Shown: piece after piece, positions 28,377 through 36,981 of the stretch | How positions within the stretch are numbered: the first letter of the stretch is position 1 | Layout: each line of letters starts with the position of its first letter | From: Mesorhizobium ciceri WSM4083 | GTDB lineage: Bacteria; Pseudomonadota; Alphaproteobacteria; Rhizobiales; Rhizobiaceae | Length of the DNA: 64,000 nt | Direction: 5' to 3' | Assembly: GCF_000519305.1 (NCBI RefSeq) | Contig: NZ_JAFG01000005.1 | Location: forward strand, 562,018-626,017 | Notes under the pieces: model-generated | What the model saw: only the letters and a program-made list of their open reading frames with translations | Told to the model about the DNA's origin: nothing | Database searches by the model: none | Translations under genes and position numbers: made by a program

Positions 28377-29348
28377 ATGTCGATCGATCGGCTAAGACGC
28401 AGGCTTGTGAATGGCTTCGCCTGTACCGCCGCCAGCGCCGCCTTGCTGCCATGCTGCCTCGGACGAGCCGTTCTGGCCGCAGGCGGCAGTTCTCGGTTCT
28501 CGGTCAGGCAAATCGCCGACGGCGTCTTCGCCTTCCAGGGGGCGGATGAATTGATGACCGCCGCCAATGACGGTGCGATCTGCAATCTGGGCGCCGTCGT
28601 CGGCACCGACGCGGTTGCCGTCATCGACAGCGGTGGCAGCCTGATCGAGGCGCACGCCTTTCTCGCCGCGATCGGAAAGGTAACAGCAAAGCCGGTTCGC
28701 TTCCTGATCAACACCCACATGCACCCCGACCACATCTTCGGCAATGCGGCATTCCGGGAGATCGGCGCGACGATCGTCGGTCATCGCAATCTGCCGCGCG
28801 CCCTCGACGCGCGTGGCGCGTTCTATCTGCACAACTATCGCGAACAGCTTGGCGAGGCGCTTATGGAGGGGGTCGAGATCGTGTCGCCGACCATGCTGGT
28901 CGACGATCACCTACAACTCGACCTCGGCGGGCGCATGATCGAACTGCGGGCATGGAAGGCGGCGCACACCGACAACGACCTGACCGTATTCGATACCGCG
29001 ACCGGAACGCTCTTTGCCGGCGATCTCGTGTTCATGGGCTCCTTGCCGACGCTTGACGGATCACTGCTTGGATGGCTCCGCCAGATGGATGCGCTCGCCG
29101 TGATCGACGCCGCGCGCGTCGTTCCAGGTCACGGTCCTGTAACGGCCGACTGGCCACAGGCGCTGGCGGGGGAACGACGCTATTTCGAGATTCTGGCGCG
29201 CGACATCCGCAAGGCGATCGCCGACGGAACGCCGCTGCGCGAAGCAGTAAAAACCGCAGGCGAAAGCGAACGGGATAAGTGGCACCTGTTCGACGATTAC
29301 AACGAGCGCAACGCAACGGCCGCATTTGCCGAACTCGAATGGGAATAG
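28377..29348 (+). CDS. Quinoprotein-associated zinc metallohydrolase (MBL fold)
   Basis: A 323-residue exported metallo-beta-lactamase-fold protein with an arginine-rich leader (SIDRLRRRLVNGF, cleavage about residue 35). The zinc motif THMHPDH is at residues 113-119, with a later AAHTDNDLTVFD and PGHGPV giving the remaining metal ligands. It fits the SoxH-related quinoprotein relay system metallohydrolases that accompany PQQ dehydrogenases; the substrate is not known. It follows the ABC operon by 34 bp and precedes a SoxYZ-like carrier, a pairing typical of these clusters. Confidence 0.85.
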   Translation: MSIDRLRRRLVNGFACTAASAALLPCCLGRAVLAAGGSSRFSVRQIADGVFAFQGADELMTAANDGAICNLGAVVGTDAVAVIDSGGSLIEAHAFLAAIGKVTAKPVRFLINTHMHPDHIFGNAAFREIGATIVGHRNLPRALDARGAFYLHNYREQLGEALMEGVEIVSPTMLVDDHLQLDLGGRMIELRAWKAAHTDNDLTVFDTATGTLFAGDLVFMGSLPTLDGSLLGWLRQMDALAVIDAARVVPGHGPVTADWPQALAGERRYFEILARDIRKAIADGTPLREAVKTAGESERDKWHLFDDYNERNATAAFAELEWE

Positions 29349-29466
29349 ACGACACCGACATGCGCCAGGCAGCTGTAAGGGACGGCGATTTGCCAAAGCG
29401 TCGCCAAAGGCTTATCCTCAACGCCAGCCTGGGCACCACCTCTCTTGCATTGGTGGAGGCATCGAA

Positions 29467-30330
29467 ATGCAAAATCATGCTTACTCGAGCCGGCAGCTCG
29501 CCTTGCCGCTCGCATCCGTTTTCGCCGCGATCATCTTGACCATCGGCACGTTGCTCGGCTCCTCGGGAGCCGCCAACGCACAGCAAACAACCGCGTCCTC
29601 GGACAGGATCTGGCATGACTTGAAGGGCGACGTGTTCGGCGATCGGGCAATTCTGGTCGATACCGGCGTCGTCAGGATCGAAGCGCCGAAGCGGGCGCAG
29701 GATGCCGCCATCGTGCCCGTCGACATCTATCTCGATCCAGCCAAGGCGCCGGACGGCATCAAATCCGTTACCCTGATCATCGACGCCAACCCTGCACCGG
29801 TGGCGGCAACGTTCCAGCTCGGCAAGGATGCCGGCGTGACGCATCTGTCGACGCGCGTGCGCGTCAACGACTATTCCTATCTGCGTGCGATCGCTGAGAC
29901 GCAGGGCGGCCAACTCCATATGGCGCAGACCTTCGTCAAGGCGTCAGGCGGATGCTCCGCCCCTGCGGTCAAGAACCAGGACGAGGCCAACGCGACGATG
30001 GGTCAGATGAAGCTGCGCCAGTTCCCGCCCAAAGAGACGATGACCAAGACCGAGGAACTGCAGTTGATGATCCGGCACCCTAACAATTCGGGGCTGCAGC
30101 GGGATCCGCTGACCCAGTATTTCATACCGGCGCATTTTGTCCAGAAACTGTCGATCTCCCAAGCCGGCCAGCCGATCCTCTCCATGGAAGGTGGAATATC
30201 GATTTCGGAAGACCCCAATTTCCGATTCGATTTCACCGTGCACGGCAACGGCGAAATCCAGGTTGAAGCGATCGATACGGATGGCAAAACATTTCGCAAT
30301 CAGTGGCCGCTGGAGACAGCGGGACTCTGA
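29467..30330 (+). CDS. Quinoprotein-associated SoxYZ-like fused carrier protein
   Basis: A 287-residue exported protein with a signal peptide (residues 1-39, cleavage at ANAQ), then a SoxY-like domain (about 45-170) ending in GGCSAP with Cys163, then a SoxZ-like domain (about 180-285). In sulfur oxidation SoxY carries the substrate on a C-terminal GGCGG cysteine; in this fused family the cysteine is internal. Partners are the MBL hydrolase upstream and quinoproteins. Start ATG 29467 has GGAGG at 29455-29459. The relay role is family knowledge; the carried group is unknown. Confidence 0.85.
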   Translation: MQNHAYSSRQLALPLASVFAAIILTIGTLLGSSGAANAQQTTASSDRIWHDLKGDVFGDRAILVDTGVVRIEAPKRAQDAAIVPVDIYLDPAKAPDGIKSVTLIIDANPAPVAATFQLGKDAGVTHLSTRVRVNDYSYLRAIAETQGGQLHMAQTFVKASGGCSAPAVKNQDEANATMGQMKLRQFPPKETMTKTEELQLMIRHPNNSGLQRDPLTQYFIPAHFVQKLSISQAGQPILSMEGGISISEDPNFRFDFTVHGNGEIQVEAIDTDGKTFRNQWPLETAGL

Positions 30331-30370
30331 AGTCTCGATATCTTGCGCCGGACTGCCGGGCGCTTGCCAG

Positions 30371-30562
30371 CTCGATCCCGAAAATGGAGCCTGTTTCGGG
30401 AAGATACTGACCAGACAAAGGATGGAACTCCATCCGGCTTGCGGATTGAGCAGGCTCTAAAGCGTGTCGCGCCTGAACGGATTCAGACGACCCGCTTTAG
30501 GTCTTTGTTTTTATGCATGTCGTTCTCCCAAAACCGAGGTCACTTTTGGGCGACATGCACTA
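30371..30562. repeat. Rhizobial-type intergenic palindromic element
   Basis: A composite of hairpins after the SoxYZ-like gene. TCCCGAAA (30376-30383) pairs with TTTCGGGA (30394-30401). GCATGTCG (30515-30522) plus CCCAAAA (30527-30533) pair with TTTTGGG (30544-30550) plus CGACATGC (30551-30558). The wording (GTCTTTGTTTTTATGCATGT) is one I know as widespread between genes in Mesorhizobium, Sinorhizobium and relatives. It ends at the stop of the gene on the opposite strand, so it may also end both transcripts. Confidence 0.7.
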
Positions 30563-30913
30563 AAAGCAGCGCACGTCGGCTTCCGACTGCGCGCGCTTCA
30601 ATTCGGTACGGGCTGCCTTCGCCGGTGCGCTTTCGCGAAACAGCCCCGCGTTTTCCCCTGTGGTCAAAGACATGCTCTTGAAAGTCTCGGCCCTCTCATA
30701 GTGGTCGTAGGGAAGGATCGAGGCGATGACGTCGATCGAGCAGGAACAGCTTTCCAGCGCCTGACGGGTCTGGCCGTTCGTCTGCATGCAGCCAAGCACG
30801 TAATCGGCAATCGTTGCTGTCGGGTAATCTCCCGCGGCGCCCGCCGGGTTTGCGAAGGCCAGCGGCGCGGCAAGGAGCAGCGGCAAAGTCGAAAATCCAA
30901 CATATCTGATCAC
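30560..30913 (-). CDS. Exported cysteine-containing protein near xoxF, hypothetical
   Basis: A 117-residue protein with a signal peptide (about residues 1-28, cleavage after AGA). The mature part has the cluster CMQTNGQTRQALESCSCSID (three cysteines) and ends VRCF with a fourth. The spacing suggests two disulfides. The GTG start at 30913 follows GGAGG with a 5-bp gap; a longer frame to 30976 would translate through that site. It stands in the quinoprotein cluster but points away from xoxF. I do not recognise a named family. Confidence 0.65.
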   Translation of the reverse strand: MIRYVGFSTLPLLLAAPLAFANPAGAAGDYPTATIADYVLGCMQTNGQTRQALESCSCSIDVIASILPYDHYERAETFKSMSLTTGENAGLFRESAPAKAARTELKRAQSEADVRCF

Positions 30914-31600
30914 GGGAAAACCTCCGGTTAGCCTGGGCGCGATGCGCCCAATCGGGATCACCGTGGCAGTTGGCAACGTGCCGCAGAGTCAGTCAAGCGC
31001 CCATGGCTTCCGTATACGACCAAAGGAGGAATGCGGTGCTGATCGACGGTGGTTCCGCATGGCGGCCCCATGGCCCGCTCCACGCCCCAACTCCAACGAT
31101 CATCTCATGCTTGGCTCACTATCGATTCCCAATGAGGCGCGTACATGGCCAGGCCGAGACATCGAAGTGAATACCTCCAAATAAAAACCATACTTAGGTG
31201 AAATGCAAAACTCAAAAAATAATCAAACTTTATGCGGGCCATCGTTATTTCGCGATCAGGAATACTTCAGCTAACAAATACTGTCCTGCTTATCTCCTTG
31301 TATTGCACCGCATCATTTACGATATTGCGGTGCAATAAAACATCCCGGCTTTTTTGCTTGCCTAGCGTTTTGCGATGACATAGCCTCACCCTGTTTCCGG
31401 CTTCAAGGGCGTCACCGTCATTAGGGAGCGGCGACAGTCTTTCGTAGGCCAAGGTGAGGTGGGCAGTAACGGTGCCCTCTGCACATCTGGCTTAGGTCGT
31501 GACACGCTGCCGGAAATATTTCCCCCCCCGTGAATCGCTTGGGCAAGCCCTTGTGGGCTCAGCAAATGATTCATCACTATGAACCTCGGGAGGAATTCGG
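30914..31600. promoter_or_regulatory. Long xoxF upstream region
   Basis: About 690 bp without a supportable gene. The stretch 31160-31340 is clearly AT-rich compared with the rest of the window. Next come a 12-bp inverted repeat at 31301-31337, a perfect palindrome GGAAATATTTCC (31512-31523), and GGGAGG (31588-31593) before the xoxF ATG. It must hold the xoxF promoter and probably a long 5' leader. Short frames here (30942-31184, 31267-31452) have no coding look. Confidence 0.5.
31301..31337. promoter_or_regulatory. 12-bp inverted repeat upstream of xoxF
   Basis: TATTGCACCGCA (31301-31312) and TGCGGTGCAATA (31326-31337) are perfect inverted copies 13 bp apart, 264 bp before the xoxF start, in an AT-rich setting. 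Arm length and spacing suit a dimeric regulator such as a LuxR/NarL-type response regulator; it could also fold as a hairpin in a leader RNA. Confidence 0.5.
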
Positions 31601-33502
31601 ATGCGTGTACTTACGAAAGCTACCTATATTCTAACCACTGCGGCGTTTCTGTCGCTCGGCGCGGCCTTTACGGCGTCGGCTAACGAGGACCTTGCAAAGC
31701 TGGCTTCGGATTCGAAGAACTGGGCAATGCAGACGGGTGACTACGCCAACACCCGCTATTCCAAACTCAACCAGATCACTGCGGACAATGTGAAGAACCT
31801 GCAGGTCAAGTGGACCTTTTCCACCGGCGTGCTACGAGGCCACGAGGGTGGACCGCTTATCATCGGCGATGTGATGTATGTCCACACGCCTTTCCCGAAC
31901 AATGTCTTTGCGCTCGATCTCAAGAATGACGGGAAGATTCTCTGGAAATACGAACCCAAGCAGGATCCCAACGTCATTCCGATCATGTGTTGCGATACGG
32001 TCAATCGTGGCGTTGCCTATGGTGACGGCAAGATCATTCTCAATCAGGCAGACACCACGGTCGTCGCCCTCGATGCGAAGACCGGCAAGGTCGTCTGGTC
32101 GGTCAAGAACGGCGACCAGACCGATGGCGGCAAAGGCGAATCCGGTACGGCTGCCCCCGTCGTCGTCAAAGACAAGGTGCTCATCGGCGTATCCGGCGCC
32201 GAATTCGGCGTTCGCGGCTGGCTGGCCGCCTACAATCTGAAAGATGGCAAACTCGCCTGGAAAGCCTATTCGGAAGGTCCGGACGCAGACACCCTGATCG
32301 ATCCCGAAAAGACCACGCATCTCGGCAAGCCGGTGGGCAAGGACTCCGGCACGAACACCTGGGAAGGCGAGCAGTGGAAGACCGGCGGCGGCACGACATG
32401 GGGATGGTATTCCTATGATCCCAAGCTGAACCTGGTCTACTATGGCACCGGCAATCCCTCGACGTGGAACCCGGTCCAACGCCCCGGCGACAATCGCTGG
32501 TCGATGACGATCATGGCCCGCGATGCGGATACGGGTGTTGCCAAATGGCTCTACCAGATGACCCCGCATGACGAATGGGACTATGACGGCATCAACGAGA
32601 TGATCCTTGTCGATGGCATGGAGGTCAACGGCGCCAAGCACGACGTGCTGGTGCATTTCGATCGCAATGGTTTTGCCTACACCATGGATCGCGCCACCGG
32701 CGACCTTCTCGTCGCCAAGAAATATGATCCGGCCGTGAACTGGGCGACGGAAGTCGTCATGGACCCCAAGAGCGAACAATATGGTCGCCCGCAGGTCGTG
32801 GCGAAATATTCGACCCAGCAGAACGGCGAAGACACCAACTCGACGGGCATCTGCCCGGCGGCACTTGGAACGAAGGACCAGCAGCCGGCGGCCTATTCGC
32901 CGAAGACCGGGCTGTTCTATGTCCCGACCAACCATGTCTGCATGGACTATGAGCCTTACAAGGTGAGCTACACCGCCGGTCAGCCTTATGTCGGCGCCAC
33001 CGTGTCGATGTATCCCGCACCTGGCGGCGACGGCAACATGGGCAACTTCATTGCCTGGGATGCGGCCAAGGGCGAGATCGTCTGGTCGAAGCCCGAGCAG
33101 TTCTCGGTGTGGTCGGGCGCTCTGGCAACAGATGGCGACGTCGTCTTCTACGGTACACTCGAAGGCTACATCAAGGCGGTCGATAAGGACGGCAAGGAAC
33201 TCTACAAGTTCAAGACCCCGTCCGGCATCATCGGCAACATCACGACCTACGAGCAGGGCGGCAAGCAGTACATCGCCGTTCTGTCCGGCGTCGGTGGCTG
33301 GGCAGGTATCGGCCTGGCAGGCGGCCTGCTTTCGCCTGACAACGCCGCTGCGTGGCATGGCGCCGTCGATCAGGGCCGTGCCCAAGGCGACGAGGCCGCG
33401 GTCGTTGGCACCGCTGGTCTTGGTGCCGTCGGCGGCTACGCGGCACTTGCCGACTACACGACGCTGGGCGGTCAGCTCACCGTCTTCGGTCTCCCGGATT
33501 GA
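31601..33502 (+). CDS. xoxF: Lanthanide-dependent PQQ methanol dehydrogenase
   Basis: A 633-residue periplasmic quinoprotein with a signal peptide (residues 1-27, cleavage at ASA-NED) and a W-motif beta-propeller. The adjacent-cysteine disulfide is Cys130-Cys131 (PIMCCDT). Likely metal ligands are Glu201, Asn285 and the catalytic Asp327 in DEWDYDG, with the extra Asp329 that marks XoxF; calcium MxaF has Ala there. It oxidises methanol to formaldehyde or formate and passes electrons to cytochrome XoxG. It is the only methanol dehydrogenase in the window, with no mxaI. XoxG, XoxJ and pqq genes follow. Clade 5 is likely from overall look, not proven. Confidence 0.96.
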   Translation: MRVLTKATYILTTAAFLSLGAAFTASANEDLAKLASDSKNWAMQTGDYANTRYSKLNQITADNVKNLQVKWTFSTGVLRGHEGGPLIIGDVMYVHTPFPNNVFALDLKNDGKILWKYEPKQDPNVIPIMCCDTVNRGVAYGDGKIILNQADTTVVALDAKTGKVVWSVKNGDQTDGGKGESGTAAPVVVKDKVLIGVSGAEFGVRGWLAAYNLKDGKLAWKAYSEGPDADTLIDPEKTTHLGKPVGKDSGTNTWEGEQWKTGGGTTWGWYSYDPKLNLVYYGTGNPSTWNPVQRPGDNRWSMTIMARDADTGVAKWLYQMTPHDEWDYDGINEMILVDGMEVNGAKHDVLVHFDRNGFAYTMDRATGDLLVAKKYDPAVNWATEVVMDPKSEQYGRPQVVAKYSTQQNGEDTNSTGICPAALGTKDQQPAAYSPKTGLFYVPTNHVCMDYEPYKVSYTAGQPYVGATVSMYPAPGGDGNMGNFIAWDAAKGEIVWSKPEQFSVWSGALATDGDVVFYGTLEGYIKAVDKDGKELYKFKTPSGIIGNITTYEQGGKQYIAVLSGVGGWAGIGLAGGLLSPDNAAAWHGAVDQGRAQGDEAAVVGTAGLGAVGGYAALADYTTLGGQLTVFGLPD

Positions 33503-33557
33503 AGCGCTGGGAACCTTGAGCACGCCTCAGGTCTTGTGAGACCAAAGGCTTGAAGAA

Positions 33558-33597
33558 CGAGAGCCCGGATCATCCGGAAGCCATGGCCGGGCTCTCG
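33558..33597 (+). terminator. Stem-loop between xoxF and xoxG
   Basis: Perfect 11-nt arms CGAGAGCCCGG (33558-33568) and CCGGGCTCTCG (33587-33597) with an 18-nt loop lie 55 bp after the xoxF stop. There is no T-run, so partial termination or protection of the highly expressed xoxF mRNA from 3' decay is more likely than full termination. Confidence 0.6.
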
Positions 33598-33680
33598 ATT
33601 CGGTTACGACCCAAAAACACCGATCAATGCCGGTAGCGACAGCAAAACCGTGTCCATTGGCAAATGAAGGAAGCGTTTGA

Positions 33681-34205
33681 ATGTCCGTTCGCATTGTAAT
33701 TTCGGCTTTGGTCCTGGCTTTGCTGCCTCTGGCAAGCTCAGGCGTCGCCCGGGCCGACGACAGCATGGAAAAAGCCAAGGCGGTAAAGGAAGAAGGCGGC
33801 AAGTATTTGGATGCGGATGGAAATCCGACCTACAAGATCGAAAACGGAACCGTCGATTGGTACACGTTCAGCGGCTACCGCCGGTATCACTCCGATTGCC
33901 ATGTCTGCCACGGACAGGACGCAACAGGTTCGAGCTATGCGCCGGCTTTGGTCAACAGCCTGAAAAATATGGACTACGGCACGTTCCTCTCGATCGTCGC
34001 CGAAGGCCGCAAGAATGTCGGCGGCGGCAAGGAAAACGTCATGCCTGCCTTTGGCGACAACAAGAATGTCTATTGCTACATGGACGACCTCTACATCTAT
34101 CTGCGCGCGCGCGCGGATGGCGCGGCGCCCCGCGGACGGCCGCCCAAGCACGAAGACAAGGCCCAGGCGGCGAAGGATGCCGAAGCATCCTGCATGGGTG
34201 GATGA
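33681..34205 (+). CDS. xoxG: XoxG-type cytochrome c (electron acceptor of XoxF)
   Basis: A 174-residue exported cytochrome with a signal peptide (cleavage at ARA-DD, about residue 25). A single heme motif CHVCH lies at residues 73-77, and a likely Met ligand is in ENVMPAFGDN. The C-terminal tail has Cys171 (ASCMGG). It resembles cytochrome cL and takes electrons from reduced PQQ in XoxF. It stands directly after xoxF and before xoxJ, the standard xoxFGJ order. Confidence 0.93.
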   Translation: MSVRIVISALVLALLPLASSGVARADDSMEKAKAVKEEGGKYLDADGNPTYKIENGTVDWYTFSGYRRYHSDCHVCHGQDATGSSYAPALVNSLKNMDYGTFLSIVAEGRKNVGGGKENVMPAFGDNKNVYCYMDDLYIYLRARADGAAPRGRPPKHEDKAQAAKDAEASCMGG

Positions 34206-34206
34206 C

Positions 34207-35070
34207 ATGATTGGCCGCGATGCATTGAAGCTGCGCGTCGTTCTGCCGATCCTCGGCACACTCGCCTTGCTGCCGTCGAATGCGCATGCGCAAAGCGCCG
34301 GCCTTGGCGCGGCGGGAGAACTGGTCGACCCCGACATTCTGCGCGTCTGCGCCGATCCCTCGAATATGCCCTTCACCGACAAGAGCGGCGAAGGCTTCGA
34401 AAACAAGCTGGCCGAGCTGGTTGCCGCGAAAACCGGGCGCAAGTCCGTCTCCTACACCTGGTTTCCCACGATCACCGGCTTCGTGCGCAATACGTTGGGG
34501 GCCAACCGATGCGACATCATCATGGGCTATGCCCAAGGCGATGAGCTGGTGCAGAACACCAACGCCTACTATCGCTCCGCCTATGTGCTGGTGCATCCGA
34601 AAAGCAAAGATATGGAAGGCGTGGAAACGATCGAGGATCCCAGACTCACGGGCAAGACGATCGGCGTCGTTGAAAGCACGCCGCCAACCGCCAACATGGC
34701 CGCCAACAAGCTTCTGCGGACCGCCAAGATCTATCCGCTTGCGGTGGATACGCGCGTCACCCCATCCATGGGGGAGGTCATGATCAAGGACATGCTGGCA
34801 CACAACATCGATGCCGCGGTGCTGTGGGGACCGATGGCAGGTTACTATGCCAAGGAACTCGGAGCCGATGTGACGATCGTTCCACTGGTGAAGGAAAAAA
34901 CCGGCTCGCGCATGTCTTACCGCATCACCATGGGCGTACGTCCGTCCGACCAGGAATGGAAGCGGACGCTCAACCGGGTGATCAGGGAAAACCAGGCGGA
35001 GATCACCAGGATCCTGCTGAGCTACAACGTGCCGTTGATCGACGAACACGACAACCTGATTACCCAATGA
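34207..35070 (+). CDS. xoxJ: XoxJ periplasmic binding protein
   Basis: A 287-residue exported protein (signal to about residue 29, SNAHAQ) with the solute-binding fold of family 3: ILRVCADPSNMPFTDKSGEGFENKLAEL at the mature start, then GVVESTPPTANMA and DAAVLWGPMAGYYAKEL. XoxJ/MxaJ proteins go with methanol dehydrogenases and are thought to help activate or mature the enzyme rather than to serve a transporter. The ATG at 34207 is one base after the xoxG stop, and its stop overlaps the next start (ATGA). Confidence 0.92.
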   Translation: MIGRDALKLRVVLPILGTLALLPSNAHAQSAGLGAAGELVDPDILRVCADPSNMPFTDKSGEGFENKLAELVAAKTGRKSVSYTWFPTITGFVRNTLGANRCDIIMGYAQGDELVQNTNAYYRSAYVLVHPKSKDMEGVETIEDPRLTGKTIGVVESTPPTANMAANKLLRTAKIYPLAVDTRVTPSMGEVMIKDMLAHNIDAAVLWGPMAGYYAKELGADVTIVPLVKEKTGSRMSYRITMGVRPSDQEWKRTLNRVIRENQAEITRILLSYNVPLIDEHDNLITQ

Positions 35071-35633
35071 ATGGAAAGGAGATTATTTTCTTGCTGGTCG
35101 CCGCGAGCCTTCTGGGTCTGACCGTGCCGACATGGGCTGGCGATGTCGCCGAACCCAGCGGTTTCCGGATGGACGACTATCGGGCGCCTGTGCCGCGGAC
35201 GCTGCAAGGCGCGAGGGTGGTGACGACGGTGGAAGCGGAAGTGCTGTGGCGAGCGAAAAAGGCGATCTTCTTCGACGTGATGCCGGACACGCCCAAGCCG
35301 GCCAATTTGCCGGCAGGAACGATATGGAGAGACAAGGTCAGAAAGGACATTCCAGGCAGCACATGGCTGGCCAATGTGGGATACGGCGCTATTTCGCAGG
35401 AGACCGCCAGCTATTTTCGCCAAGGCCTCGCGGCCAAGGCCGGGACGGACAAGTCGCGCGCGATTCTGTTCTACTGCATGACGAATTGCTGGATGTCGTG
35501 GAATGCGGCGAAACGGGCCGTCGAGTGGGGCTACAGTTCAGTAATCTGGTATCCGCTCGGCGCCGATGGGTGGGAAGATGCAAACCTTCCACTGGAGGAG
35601 AAGAAACCCTACACAATGAACAATTTGAAGTAA
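35067..35633 (+). CDS. PQQ-dependent catabolism-associated CxxxCW protein (rhodanese-like)
   Basis: A 188-residue exported protein (signal to about residue 24, PTWAG). The C-terminal half is rhodanese-like and ends with FYCMTNCWMSWNAAKRAVEWGY, in which Cys137 and Cys141 stand three residues apart before Trp142. The family is usually named for a CXXCW motif, but here I read C-x3-CW. Its partners are quinoproteins with cytochromes; a redox or sulfur-transfer role is assumed, not shown. The ATG at 35067 overlaps the stop of xoxJ. Confidence 0.88.
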   Translation: MNGKEIIFLLVAASLLGLTVPTWAGDVAEPSGFRMDDYRAPVPRTLQGARVVTTVEAEVLWRAKKAIFFDVMPDTPKPANLPAGTIWRDKVRKDIPGSTWLANVGYGAISQETASYFRQGLAAKAGTDKSRAILFYCMTNCWMSWNAAKRAVEWGYSSVIWYPLGADGWEDANLPLEEKKPYTMNNLK

Positions 35634-35793
35634 GGACTGCAATTATTCTCGATAGTTGTTTTCAATTTTTCAGAACCTATTGTTTCATTTGTCCATTTTG
35701 AGACTTGATGGACGAGCCATTGCGTCGGTGCCCTGCAATGGTTGGCTAACGACAGGATCGGTCCCTTCGGGCTGGTATAAGAGGAGAAATGTC
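35634..35793 (+). promoter_or_regulatory. Likely pqqA promoter region
   Basis: 160 AT-rich bases between the CxxxCW gene and pqqA. GAGGAG at 35781-35786 before the pqqA ATG is a strong ribosome site. Stretches such as TTTTCAATTTTTCAGAACC give low stability, fitting a promoter, but I do not name exact -35 and -10 boxes. Confidence 0.4.
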
Positions 35794-35889
35794 ATGAAGA
35801 AGAACTGGAAAAAACCGACCATGTGTCAGGTTGCCGCTGGCTTCGAAATTTCACGGTATCTGCCTGCTGAAATTACTCCCAAGAAGTAG
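35794..35889 (+). CDS. pqqA: PQQ precursor peptide
   Basis: A 31-residue peptide. Glu18 and Tyr22 in the GFEISRYLPAE stretch are the residues joined by PqqE and built into PQQ (E-x3-Y). Lys-rich ends and length are as in other PqqA. The start ATG at 35794 is set by GAGGAG upstream; an earlier in-frame start at 35656 would add 46 residues unlike any PqqA. pqqB follows after 153 bp containing a hairpin. Confidence 0.96.
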   Translation: MKKNWKKPTMCQVAAGFEISRYLPAEITPKK

Positions 35890-35899
35890 GCCGCAGAGG

Positions 35900-35927
35900 T
35901 GCGCGTCCCTGGCGACAGGGGCGCGCA
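35900..35927 (+). terminator. Attenuator-like hairpin between pqqA and pqqB
   Basis: TGCGCGTCCCTG (35900-35911) and CAGGGGCGCGCA (35916-35927) pair at 11 of 12 positions around a 4-nt loop, starting 11 bp after the pqqA stop. No T-run follows, so partial termination or RNA processing is the likelier use. It would keep pqqA mRNA in excess over pqqBCDE, which suits a substrate peptide. Confidence 0.6.
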
Positions 35928-36042
35928 TCCCCTCGCCGCATGGGATTTTCGTGAAAGATTTTGACGCACGCAAAGCGCGCGAGGCGTTTTTTGTGACTGC
36001 AAATTGCCTGCAGGTCAGAGAAGCCGGCGCGCGGGCATTTTC

Positions 36043-36981
36043 ATGCATTTGAGGATCATCGGATCGGCGGCGGGCGGCGGCTTTCCGCAATGGAACTGCA
36101 ACTACCGTCTGAGTCGTGCGGTTCGCGCTGGCATGGCCAGCGTGCATTCACGAACCCAGTCAAGTGTCGCCGCCTCGGCGGATGGGCTGGGTTGGGTTCT
36201 TTTCAATGCCTCACCCGACATTCGCCAGCAAATCGCTGCAACACCTGAATTGCAGCCTGCGGGCGATGCGCCGCTGCGCTCGACGCCTATTCGCGCGGTG
36301 GTGCTGACCAATGCCGATGTCGATCATATCGCCGGACTGCTCAGCCTGCGCGAGCGGCAGCCTTTCGCCATCTATGCAACGGCGCAGGTTCTGGCGACGC
36401 TGGAGGCGAATTCGATTTTCAACGTTCTCGATCCAGCGCTTGTGCCGCGGCGCATCCTGCCGCCGGCGAAAGAATTGGCCATTTGCGACGCAGAAGGCCG
36501 CGAGACCGGCGTGATGATCGAGCCCTTTCCAGTACCCGGGAAGATAGCACTCTATCTGGAGGATAGAGACCATCCGGACGCCAATTTCAGCTCCGACGCA
36601 GGTGACACGATCGGAGTCCGAATTGCCGGTATCGGCAGCCGCGGCTCCGTCTTCTATATCCCAGGCTGCGCGCGCATCGATGCGCGCTTACGCGCGCGTC
36701 TCACCGATGCCGCCTGTCTTTTGTTCGACGGCACGGTCTATACCGACGACGAGATGATCGTGGCCGGCGTCGGTCAGAAAACCGGCGCGCGGATGGGGCA
36801 TCTGGCGATCTCGGGAGAACTGGGTTCGATCGCAGGCTTGGCCGATGTGAGGGTCGGCCGTCGCGTCTTCGTCCACATAAACAACACCAATCCCATCCTT
36901 GACGAGAATTCCGCCGAGCACGCGGCGGTCAAGGCGGCAGGCTGGGAAATCGCAAGCGACGGTATGGAGATGGAATTTTGA
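36043..36981 (+). CDS. pqqB: PQQ biosynthesis protein PqqB
   Basis: A 312-residue protein of the metallo-beta-lactamase fold, MHLRIIGSAAGGGFPQWNCNY at the start and TNADVDHIAGLLSLRE for the metal region. PqqB acts as an oxidoreductase-like hydroxylase on the PqqE-processed peptide fragment in PQQ synthesis. Start is ATG 36043; the frame opens earlier at 36004, but that extension is not part of the family. The stop overlaps the pqqC start. Confidence 0.94.
   Translation: MHLRIIGSAAGGGFPQWNCNYRLSRAVRAGMASVHSRTQSSVAASADGLGWVLFNASPDIRQQIAATPELQPAGDAPLRSTPIRAVVLTNADVDHIAGLLSLRERQPFAIYATAQVLATLEANSIFNVLDPALVPRRILPPAKELAICDAEGRETGVMIEPFPVPGKIALYLEDRDHPDANFSSDAGDTIGVRIAGIGSRGSVFYIPGCARIDARLRARLTDAACLLFDGTVYTDDEMIVAGVGQKTGARMGHLAISGELGSIAGLADVRVGRRVFVHINNTNPILDENSAEHAAVKAAGWEIASDGMEMEF

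Noticed and set aside
31267..31577. Short minus-strand frames in the xoxF leader
   Set aside because: No start signals and no protein-like composition; region better explained as promoter/leader.
31601..33502. Calcium-type MxaF
   Set aside because: The second Asp in DEWDYDG and the absence of mxaI next to it point to XoxF.
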